DNA of 64,000 nucleotides, taken from assembly GCF_030253575.1 (NCBI RefSeq), contig NC_080560.1:40595001-40659000 (forward strand). Reading direction: 5' to 3'. Shown piece after piece: positions 13,701 to 22,633 of this stretch. Both the position numbers and the translations under genes were made by a program. The stretch comes from Rhododendron vialii (taxonomy: Eukaryota > Streptophyta > Magnoliopsida > Ericales > Ericaceae). A model generated the notes under the pieces. It searched no databases. It saw nothing but the letters and a program-made list of their open reading frames with translations, and was not told the DNA's origin. The first letter of the stretch is position 1. Each line of letters begins with the position of its first letter.

Positions 13701-14551
13701 TGATGTTACTAAACTACACTTAGTCACTTACTTATGAACTCAATTTTCACATGTGAAGAGTATTTTTGTAATTTATGTGAATAAAGACAAGCAAATGAGT
13801 GCAAGAGGATAAAATAGGAGCGCAAAAATCATTTCACCAGTCAATAGTCCAAGAAATTATATAGTTTTCCAAAGATTCACGAAACCTTGGGGAAAAATAA
13901 AAACAGAGTTTCAAATGTCAAATTGCAAGAAATTTATACATTTTTCTTTGCCAAATAAACGCCAAAAATGAATTTTGAAAAATGCACTTAAAAATAAAGG
14001 TCTATAACATGAACGATTCGGATTTAATTTTGGTACCTGGTACAAGGCTGTATGAGGGGCACAACAGGCCCCCTAGTCCCCGTTCAATATCTATTCATAT
14101 GTATGTTTTGGCGTTAAAAAGTAATAAATTCGTCTCCAGTCCAGCGAACGGTAAGACTTCTTTTTTTTTTTTTACATGAAATTAGTTGGAGTGTGCATAT
14201 ATAGATCGGACACCTAAATTTGTTGGAGTGCGCATAAATAAAACGGATTATTTCAAGTTGAAGTGCACGTAAATAGAATGAACACCTAATTAATAAAAAA
14301 GAAAACTACTAGAAGAGCAACTAAATGATAAGCACATATGTCCTGACCTGCAAATCGAATTCTGAACGGTTAAGCTTCAATAGATACAAGAGAGCGAACA
14401 AATCGTCGGTATCCACGTCCGTATCCAACAGAATTCGATGCGGCCGCCGACCTCCGCCGCGGTCGCCGCCCCCCTCCGCAGTGAAGCAATCAGCTGCAAC
14501 CACCCTTCCAAGTATAACCAGAGCTAAACATACCAATCTCTGCATCAACAT
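4712..14551 (-). CDS. NSH3: NSH3-like secreted two-domain nucleoside hydrolase, complete (copy B)
   Basis: Twelve exons (minus strand): 14348..14551, 11464..11643, 10629..10739, 9724..10059, 9016..9192, 8623..8907, 8168..8290, 7859..8046 extended to 7849, 7376..7614, 6470..6674, 5957..6262 and 4712..5002. All have GT-AG borders and consistent phase, and join to 884 residues, close to Arabidopsis NSH3. A signal peptide (about 1-20) points to the apoplast. Domain 1 has DTDVDTDD at residues 43-50 and a WDSFTSG block near 337-347. Domain 2 starts near residue 508, but its motif is DMDMSAGD (513-520), so one of the two adjacent Asp is Gly. The family hydrolyses inosine and adenosine outside the cell; I infer that domain 1 does the chemistry. 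An upstream in-frame ATG at 14605 exists; I prefer 14551 because copy A starts there. Confidence 0.94.
5186..5757. repeat. 20-bp minisatellite, about 29 units, in last intron of NSH3 copy B
   Basis: About 29 head-to-tail units follow a strict 20-bp period with a consensus close to TAATTCTACGCGGCCAGGAG. Variants alternate CTACG with CTTTG and ATTTG, and AGGAG with AAGTG. It lies wholly inside the intron between exons 11 and 12. The period is not a multiple of three, so the short open frame seen here on the minus strand is not a gene. Confidence 0.95.
6898..7210. mobile_element. MITE in intron 9 of NSH3 copy B
   Basis: Terminal inverted repeats are AGAGCATTTCCACTGGTTTC at the left and its near-complement ending ATATGCTCT at the right. 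I did not find a clear target duplication, so the superfamily is open. Confidence 0.6.
10978..11316 (+). mobile_element. Copia-type LTR plus primer-binding site, truncated, in intron 2 of NSH3 copy B
   Basis: A 323-bp block runs from TGTTAGC to ...TTTCCA and holds a TATATAAAG promoter-like box at 11148..11156. It is followed after 2 bp by TGGTATCAAAGCCA (11303..11316). That differs in one base from the usual initiator-tRNA-Met primer-binding site of plant Copia elements. Only about 140 bp of internal sequence can follow before exon 2, so the element is truncated. The same intron of copy A lacks it. Confidence 0.7.
11760..12110. mobile_element. Degenerate AGCTCG-rich repeat in intron 1 of NSH3 copy B
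   Basis: Internally repeated AAGCTCG/GAACATTTTCTTGAAG motifs (for example near 11845-11865 and 12012-12032) lead to a terminus reading GGCTTGTTTGTCACCCCT near 12090-12105. It resembles a decayed MITE; the left end could not be fixed. Confidence 0.35.
12152..12684. mobile_element. Stowaway-type MITE with another MITE nested inside
   Basis: The ends read TTCTCTCCGTCCCATTTTCA and, on the opposite strand from the right, CTTCCTCCATCCCATTTTCA. TA dinucleotides flank it (12150-12151 and 12685-12686), as expected for Stowaway (Tc1/mariner-like) MITEs. About half of its length is the separate palindromic element at 12223..12507. Confidence 0.8.
12223..12507. mobile_element. Mutator-like foldback MITE nested in a Stowaway MITE
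   Basis: It is flanked by a perfect 9-bp direct repeat ATCTTTTAG (12214..12222 and 12508..12516). Long inverted arms share CTATGGGGACCGA and ACCGAAATC, with GCCGTTGG complementing CCGACGGC. No coding capacity. The 9-bp duplication fits Mutator-superfamily elements. Confidence 0.82.
12838..13191. mobile_element. Second Mutator-like foldback MITE of the same kind, intron 1 of NSH3 copy B
   Basis: It is flanked by a perfect 9-bp direct repeat TATTTTCAC (12829..12837 and 13192..13200). Arms of about 150 bp share TAAAGGGGAGATTGACCGGC (one mismatch in the right arm) and GGGCCCACTC. The internal GATCCAA.CC.TCCAAAAATTCT stretch also occurs in the nested element at 12223..12507. Confidence 0.8.
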
Positions 14552-14854
14552 TTTCGCCGCAGTTTCGATCGCAAAATTACTCTCTCTCGAGGCTCCGCTT
14601 TTCAATCCTTAACGGTTAGTTGAGGTGCACATAAGCTGGCCCGAACGCCTGAGTATCAAATAAACAACTGTTACATCAGTCCCATTCAAGCGTTAATAGG
14701 CTCAAATTGATTGTATATACGATACGCATCTTTCATACGAGAGCATTTGATTGTATATATACCTATAGGATGTATAGCATGTTGAGACAGAGTGATGAGT
14801 GAGAGGGAAGGAGGTAGAAGTAGAACAGAGAGGACAGAGTCAAACTTGATTTTC

Positions 14855-14889
<35 letters not shown>
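14855..14889. repeat. (GA)n microsatellite
   Basis: About 35 bp of uninterrupted GA dinucleotides lie 0.3 kb upstream of the NSH3 copy B start. Confidence 0.95.
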
Positions 14890-14892
<3 letters not shown>

Positions 14893-15039
14893 TTAGTTAC
14901 AGGGATTTGAATATAGTTGGCGGAAGCCGTGAGAGGGGGCGAAGTTTTCGTGATCAGTAAACAAACGCCGTTGAGGGAGAGGGGGGGACAAAAGGAAGAT
15001 TTGCAATCACGTCCGCTTTAATTTCCGTACGAGATTCTT

Positions 15040-15041
<2 letters not shown>

Positions 15042-15080
<39 letters not shown>
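15042..15080. repeat. (GA)n microsatellite
   Basis: About 39 bp of GA dinucleotides, the second such tract upstream of NSH3 copy B. Confidence 0.95.
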
Positions 15081-15082
<2 letters not shown>

Positions 15083-16923
15083 ATAAATGGCTGTAGTGTA
15101 CGTACGTATGTATATATAGACAGAAACCGTAATGGAGTGGATAATTGATTGAAGAATGGGCTGGCAGAAACAGAGACATGGAAATGGCAGTTGGTCAATG
15201 GGAACAGAGTACTCTCTCTGTGTGTGTTAATAAATGGGAATGGGAGGGACATGCTGCTGCCAAGCATAGCTCCTTGTTTAGATTTTAATTGAGCAACGAA
15301 TGGTTCAAATTCATATATGCTCAGATTTAATTTGAGCCATCCGTACTGAGATAAACGGTTGGATCGGCCGCTTTGCACCCCCTCAGCATGAAGCTGCCGA
15401 GCAACATCTCCGAGCGTGCAGCCCCCAAAGATTAATCCGGTCGGTGATTTTGCTCCCCACAAAATTGATATTTCATTATCGTTCTTAACATTCATTATAT
15501 ATATATATGCTCTCATTCTTAAAGTTTTGTCCTGCGAAGTAATTTAGGCTGTCTCACTCTTGATGCGCGTCCGCTCATACAAGCTCATCATGTGACTTCG
15601 TGATTTTTGGTGAGTCATCGTCTCATGTGATCATCACGTTAGGAGAATGGATCCTATCGAGGTCTTATTTTAATAATTTGAACAGTTCATTGTCTCGATA
15701 TGATAGTCGTCCATGCAAAAAAAAAAAAATTTAAATCGTCAAAAGGCCTTTGGCTCAACGACATCAGGAGGTGCACTTTAGTGCTAACAATAACGAGGTT
15801 GAGAATTCAACTCTTCCAAGATGTTAATCTAATTATTCCAACAACACTAACTTTCGCAAAAAAACAAAAAACAAAAAAGACGAATGAATCAAACATCAAT
15901 AATCCTATCTACAAACCATATCTACAAATGAATGGTCAGAAATCTAAAAGTTGATTTTCAATTCTGACCGTCTATTTATTGTGAGGCAAATTAAAATCGT
16001 TTAATCATGCAGACCAATCAACTAGATTTTTTTCATCGGTAATCACACATTAAAACTTACAAAATAAAATACTCGGATCATCAATTTCATGATCTCCGTG
16101 TGCGAAAATATACCCTAAAGCTCTCAGTTCACGAGGATCAATTATAAATTCCTGATACTTAACTGAAAAGATCATCTGTCCCAGCTCATGTATTAGTAGC
16201 AGTAGCAGTTAAGAAGCATGGATCATGTGTATTTAACAAGTATATAGAATGATTTGCTTAATTTTTGGGTAATCTGATTCTTATTGACTATCAATATTAC
16301 AGGCATTTAGATATAGTGTTTGGTCGTGGTTAATATATGTGGCTGATCACACAAGTGTCGGCACACGCCCGACATCACTCCCGACGTATACATACGTATC
16401 CGGTTAAACCACAAAGATAATGGGGAGCCGACACGTGGCGCCCCAAACACCCCTTCTCTAGCTTTTTCCACATTTTTGCAGGGTTGAGTAGTGTCGCAGC
16501 ACCCTTCTCTAAACAAGTACTTATGATGCGTGTGGAGAAAAAAAATTCGAAATCATGTGAGGATGACGCAAGACAGCCGAATACTTTGCTCTAAACACCT
16601 GCGTCCACAATCATCATCATCATAATTTAAAATGTGATCACCATGGTGAGAGAAAAATATAGTCAAATTTGAAGATGATGGGCACCAATACCCCATACCA
16701 CTGGGTCATCCAATTGAACTCTCTCATTGTGAATTGAAAAATCTACTCCTATTATAAAGAATTATATGATGGGGTTGGAAAGTTGAACATTCCATATATA
16801 TGGGGTGACATTGCTGTCACTTATCATAGTCGTCATTAGTCACAACGCTTACTACTATTATTAATCCTTTTCCTTTTCTTTTTTTTTTAATCGGCAATTA
16901 ATCTCTTGCTGACTAACAAGCTG

Positions 16924-17219
16924 GGGGACGGATCTTGTCCAGTCCTTATCGACCCCAGTTTCTTCCAGTTTTTGCATCGGGACTGTCCAAAACATTATGT
17001 CCTAGGCCTCCTTCTAGTCCAACTTCCAAGGTGGTAGCATGTCAGGCTCAACTATTCCAGTTTTGGCATCAGGGCCCAGATTTGTCTGCATAAATTTTTA
17101 TTACAAAATATCCAAAAAAAAACCCTAGCAAATATGAGCTGTCCAAAACACTTTCGGACGGTCCAAATACAAAAAACTGGACGAAACTGGTCAATAATGA
17201 CTGGATAGGATCTGAACCC
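16924..17219. mobile_element. Mutator-like MITE with 9-bp target duplication
   Basis: It is flanked by a perfect AACAAGCTG duplication (16915..16923 and 17220..17228). Terminal inverted repeats of about 50 bp start GGGGACGGATCTTGTCCAG at the left and, read from the right, GGGTTCAGATCCTATCCAG. Both then carry an AGTTTC.TCCAGTTTTT block. No coding capacity. Confidence 0.85.
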
Positions 17220-17601
17220 AACAAGCTGTGTGTGCTTTGACCATTACCCACATTTCGTTTCTTTTTTTTTTATCACGACCAAGATCCAGATTAATTATTG
17301 TCTCCCTTTTTTATTCTCTAATTTTTTTTGGGTCTGACTTTGTGCTTATGGAACTTTGTGGTGCATCGTTGGTAGGGATGGTAGCTGGGCAGGGCAGGGT
17401 AGGGCGGATTTTGTCATGCTCCGACCCCACGCCCGGACCCCGACAAATGTGTGAGTGCATCTGTCCCTCTCATGATCTGTTGACGGGATTTATCTGTCCC
17501 GTTAAAAAAGAGAAAACTGTTTAACTTAAATTAGAGACCGGAGAAAATAGCTATATATAAGGTGGTATTTTGGCATAATAGTGAAAATAGGATGGCAAGT
17601 A

Positions 17602-17920
17602 CTGCCTTCGTCCTATTTTGCTTGCTCATTACGGGATCGACTTCAAAGACTTTTTGTTGAAAAATGTGCAGATTTCCAAGAAATGTTTTGTTTGCTCATT
17701 ACGGGATCGACTTCAAAGACTTTTTGTTGAAAAATGTGCAGATTTCCAAGAAATGCCCTTTAGAGCAACACAATTACTTCAATTGTTGTGTTAGAATTTT
17801 ACACTAAAATGTTATAATTTGAACTTTGCCCATTTGGTGGTTTCAAATTATGAAAAATTGCAAATAATTTGAGACAGTCCAAAAAAAAAAATGTGAGCAA
17901 ACAAAATGGGATGGAGGGAG
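17602..17920. mobile_element. Stowaway-type MITE carrying an internal 70-bp duplication
   Basis: The left end is CTGCCTTCGTCCTATTTTGC. The right end, read on the other strand, is CTCCCTCCATCCCATTTTGT. TA duplications flank it (17600-17601, 17921-17922). Inside, a 70-bp unit is repeated in tandem (17616..17685 and 17686..17755) and differs at very few bases. Confidence 0.85.
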
Positions 17921-18397
17921 TATATTATTTTGTTTAGTATAATGGTGAAAACACAAGGATATAAAATATAATTTGTTTTGGTATAATCATAAAATATTAA
18001 GGGTGAAAATATAATTTCATACATAATAATATTTCGGAGAGGGTTTAGGGTGGGGCAACAAACCCCAAACCCGATCAGGTTTTTCAACATTTTTCCGAAA
18101 CGTACTCACCCCTGTACTTGAAAAATTGACGAAAATCCACCCAGATCGGGGCCGAGGCAGGATGGAGCGAATTGCCACCCCTAGATGTAACACATGGATG
18201 GCATGAGTTTTCAAAAGCTCGTGGGTTTTTACTTGGGGAAAATTCTATGTAGTCACAACTTAGTGAAATTTGTACTGACCTCACAAAAGATGTGAACGTG
18301 TATATATATGTGTGTAACTAGTAAAACTCTTTTTACAATTTTGGCTCAGTTTGATGGACCAAATCTACAAGGAACATGAAAATAGTGGTTTAGATTT

Positions 18398-18721
18398 GGG
18401 CGCCGCTATTCGCAGCTCTCTATTTACTCCCGTAGCCCACTAAATTTCGGTAAATGATTGTTGAAAATCATAAATAACATTTCGGTAAATTGCTGTTGAA
18501 AACAAGATTATATTTCGGTAACTACATGTCGAAAATATGTTCAACTTTCGGTAAACAACTGCCGAACATGCATTTTCGGTAAACATCTGTTGAAAAAAAT
18601 ATTATATTTCGGTAATTGGACGCTGAAAATATATCTCAATTTCGGTAACTAACTGTCGAGTATAATTGAAAATTTTTAACGGGCTATGGGAGTAAATAGA
18701 GGGCTGCGAATAGCAGCGCCC
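18398..18721. mobile_element. hAT-type MITE with internal hairpin repeats
   Basis: It is flanked by the 8-bp duplication TTAGATTT (18390..18397 and 18722..18729). Inverted ends of 41 bp start GGGCGCCGCTATTCGCAG / GGGCGCTGCTATTCGCAG. The interior is about seven units of roughly 33 bp, each starting TTTCGGTAA and followed by a TG.(T/C)GAAAA-like complement. Confidence 0.87.
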
Positions 18722-18741
18722 TTAGATTTTCATAGTTTTTA

Positions 18742-19118
18742 GGGAAATTTATGTAAATGATCCTCCTAGTTTCACCCAAGTCTCATTTTTCATCCTTCAA
18801 GTATCAATTACAACTATTTTGCCCTTCAAGTTTGGTTTTCGTATCAAATTGGTATAATTGATAACTTCTGTCAGCAAAACTGGACAGAAAAAATCAAATT
18901 GATGGTAGTTTGGACGTTGCAGTTCATACCAAGTTGGTCCAATTGATAACATCTGCCCTCAATCTGATTTTTTTCGTCCAGTTTGGCTGACAGACATTAT
19001 CAATTGGACCAACTTGGTTCGAAAATCAAACTTGAAGATCAAAAAAGTTGCAATTGATACTTGGGGGACGAAAATGAGACTCGGGTGAAACTAGGAGCAC
19101 CATTTCTATAAATTTCCC
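18742..19118. mobile_element. Mutator-like MITE with 9-bp target duplication
   Basis: It is flanked by perfect TAGTTTTTA (18733..18741 and 19119..19127). Inverted ends start GGGAAATTTATGTAAATGAT and GGGAAATTTATAGAAATGGT, and both arms continue with a shared CTAGTTTCACCC. It starts 20 bp after the preceding hAT-type MITE. Confidence 0.88.
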
Positions 19119-20298
19119 TAGTTTTTATGTTCAAAGTGATCTGAAATGGAACTCCATGTAATTCGTTGATTATCTAGCTACGTAGTTTGGAATCCCGTGT
19201 ACAAACTAAATAGGAGTTTGATCCCCACCTTCTTCCGTAGTAAGTTTAGTTTGACTCTCACCGACAATAACATTCTTAGAGTCAATGAAGGTTTGCCTAG
19301 TCATTCATTATAGAATTTCGTGATTAGTCAATATATGAGCTGATGCGTATATTATATGTGGTGTGCATACATATATATTTCATCTCAAAACATTGGGACC
19401 CAGAAGAAGATCTCCCTGATCCTAAAATATCAGACATGAAATTAAAGAAGTATCAAAACCCTAATGGGGAGAAAATATTTTGAACTTTGGGATTCATGCA
19501 TTATTTTGACTAAAGTAGTATCTGATTTGTTATCTTATGATGGAACACCCATTGATTTTGTGTCATCAACTTTTCCTTACCCCATTCAATGTATAGAGTT
19601 TAATTGAACCTTTAAACAAGGATCACCAAGATCGATCATTAAAGTGAAATCCTTTTTCTTTTTTCTTTTTTTTTTGGTTTCCACAACTTAGCCCGGCCTT
19701 TTTCAACTCCTTAATTTTTGTTTTCAAAATAGGGGACACATTAATCATGCACGTATCTAGGATTTTTTTTTTCTAAAAGAAAAGATGTCCTTAATTGGTT
19801 ATTCGAAAAATCTTAATTTCGATAGACTATTTCGTTTAATTCTATGGAAAGTAGCGAAATAACGTCAATAGATTAAAGTCTGCCAATATTGATGATGAAT
19901 TAATGATCATATATGCATCTCCTTCAAAATGATTTTCGCTCTCGCTCTTAATCCTCACTATGCGCTTGCGCTTTCAATTTTTACACTCATGAATTTAGTT
20001 GTTTGAAAAATTTTTGGAAGACGGACTTGCGCTCGCCCTCTTGCTCCTGCACCTGCGCCCCCATTATACGTGACTTAGATCGCAGGTTGGGGAGCCTCAC
20101 CCGTCACCTTTCCAAAAAGGCCGAACGGCATGCATGCTGACGGACTCCCGCATGGTGCGTCTGGGCCAAGGCCTGATTATTTTCAACATATATACATAAA
20201 ATAATGTAAAGCTCGCAAGAAATACTTTCAGATCGACGACGACGATTGCTGACTACAAGATATAATGCTCCATGACCCTTTCCACACATACAAACCTA

Positions 20299-20314
20299 AA
20301 CACACACACACACA

Positions 20315-20351
<37 letters not shown>
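20299..20351. repeat. (CA)n-(CT)n compound microsatellite
   Basis: About 19 bp of CA dinucleotides run directly into about 35 bp of CT dinucleotides. Confidence 0.95.
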
Positions 20352-20353
<2 letters not shown>

Positions 20354-20652
20354 CCCGCTTTTGTGCTCGAAGCCTTGCACTCGAAAGCCCATTTGAGAAA
20401 TTTGGGCATTTTTGAGGTGGCCAAAATAATCAGTCCATTCATTCAGGAAACAAGGTGGTATTTGACTTTCTTCTCATTGGAGGCCACCACGTCCACGTGT
20501 CACCCAAACTTCCCATTATAGATTTCCTGCTGCTGTACGTTATCTTCTTGTGGGAGCCCCCTAGATCCTCCTGTCTTATTAGGGAGTAATTATTTAGTGG
20601 TCTAGCGGTGCCAGTATCTCTAACACTTTTTTTCCATCGCACATTCATATGG

Positions 20653-20868
20653 AGTATGGTATCCTAGAACTAAAAGTGAGTTGTGATGATGAGTCTTCCA
20701 CATACAATGGTAAATATTCCATGTAGAGTGGTAAAAATTCAAATGTAGTGGTAAGTATATTTTATATCTAAAATATTTACCCGTGTACTGAAATACTTAA
20801 CGCTCCATGTCTAATACTTACTACTATATATGAAATATTTATCACAATCCATCTTCGGGATACCATAC
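20653..20868. mobile_element. Small MITE
   Basis: Terminal inverted repeats read GTATGGTATCC at the left and GGATACCATAC at the right around an AT-rich interior with repeated GTGGTAA and AAATATTTA motifs. No certain target duplication. Confidence 0.5.
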
Positions 20869-21229
20869 ACCAAAACATATTGGTGTACTATAGAAAAGTT
20901 CTCATACACGTACATATTACTGAGCTCGATATAAATGTGTGATGAAGAAATATATAGGGCACATATGTTGTGTCCAAATACCACTATGCTCCTCCACTTC
21001 CTATTCACCAAAATAATACACCAAACTACAACTGTTCCTAATCGATGGGTATAACAATTGACTAATCAAATAAGTAAAATAGTAATTTACGAAAATATAT
21101 AGTTTAAATGTTTTCCTTACTTCTTTTTTTCCCTTCTCTTAATACAAGTCGGCTACCACTATTTTCTTTTCTTTTTTTGGTAAGTTGCTGCCATTCTCTC
21201 CCTCTACTTCGAACCAAGACTCTTCTTCA

Positions 21230-21430
21230 TGTAGCTTTCCATTCTCGGGGTACGCAGATCCACCCGTGTTTGTCTACTTCCCACGAGCCATTTATGTATG
21301 CTATTTCATCCATTTTTTTGGAACCTAATACCTTTGTAGAGGCCACATCTCAACCCTGTAGGCAACTCTATGCAGAAAGAGATCGTAGCGCTTTAATGAA
21401 TGATTTGTTATTTGGGATGGAGTCAAAGAT
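21230..21430 (+). mobile_element. Copia-type reverse transcriptase remnant
   Basis: The reading frame contains a HEPFMYAISSIFLEPNTF stretch followed by a VEATSQPC block. This resembles the start of the RVT_2 reverse transcriptase domain of plant Copia elements (pattern EP.TF.EA...P.W...M..E..AL). The conserved Trp is replaced, the frame soon ends, and no LTRs were found nearby. It is a dead fragment. Confidence 0.45.
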
Positions 21431-22594
21431 ATTTAATTTGGTTTGAACCCCATATAGACACGCACGGAAGGCCATGAAATTAAGTCCGCTATGATTTATG
21501 GGTAAAAGTTCTTATTCACAAGATACTACTCCGTTTGATAGAATTTATATAAGTCAATTTATTCAACTTATTTGCTCAATAAAAATTGATGCTCTTAAGA
21601 GATTTGTTTCATACTGTAATTTTGTACTGAGCGGCAGATCCCGACGACACGTATATTATTCTATTTTCTTGAGATTGTGAGATCACTGATGAGTACTAAG
21701 AAACTTCAACATTCAAAAATGGAATGATTAGATGTATTTGGACTTTCCCCTTTGAGTAGAGGCTGCAAAAATTGAAATGATTAAGTTGAGTACCCTTTTC
21801 ATTGTTTGGTGGGAAGTACTATTCAAGGACTAGCTAGCTCACTCTGATTGGTCCAAGGTTTGATTTGTTGTCCAAACACGGTGCTAATTAATGGAAAAAG
21901 TTGACCTTTTTTTCTTCTTCTTTTTTGGACTACAAATTAAGCAGTTCGCACGAGGAGTATAAAGGAAAGGAAAGCACCTTTTGTTGCCCAACAAAACCTT
22001 AGAAAATTAACCAATAATATGCTTCTAAAATCTTCTCTAATCCTTTTTTGGGTGGCCCTTATCCCTTATTATTTTAGTTTATCCAATATGTCAAAACCGT
22101 TGTAGTTGCGGCCTTTTCATTCTCCACCATCGGATAAAGAAAAACACCCAAACGAGTACATTCATCTATATTATTCATAGTATTTTAATCATCTGCGAGT
22201 ATTGAACTTGTTACGCTACAAAAGTACACTTTCCTCGAGAATTTTGAAGCTAAAAATCATATGCTCGTGCTTACGACATCTGAATTTCAAGAGTTATTAG
22301 TTACTCAAATCGAGACTTTATTAGATGCGTTTGATATCAGAAACTCTACTTTTGATTATTTGTTTCTATTATATTTCCGGAAAAAATTATAGTTGTTTTA
22401 TGTACTTATTAGATACAAAGAAGAGGTATATAGAGGGGGGGCAGTGGGCCATAGCCTCCAATGCTCATTGAATGGTTGAAAATGGGGAATAAGCTTTGTG
22501 ACATAAATGTGCCCACCCAGGGGCTAAATTAACTAAAATTCCAACCATAATGAGATTCTTCTAAAAGGGTCTAAGATGATAGTATTGGGAAAAA

Positions 22595-22602
22595 AAGAAA
22601 AA

Positions 22603-22632
<30 letters not shown>
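22595..22632. repeat. (GAA)n microsatellite
   Basis: About 38 bp of AAG/GAA trinucleotides after an A-rich tract. Confidence 0.92.

Positions 22633-22633
<1 letters not shown>

Larger units (their letters stand above)
14552..16923. other. Upstream region of NSH3 copy B, no gene seen
   Basis: This is the presumed promoter and 5' region of copy B followed by intergenic DNA. It holds (GA)n tracts at 14855..14889 and 15042..15080. A possible decayed SINE head lies near 15740-15870 (GGCTCAACGACATCAGG then GAGGTTGAGAATTCAACTC). No reading frame with a recognisable domain. Confidence 0.55.
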
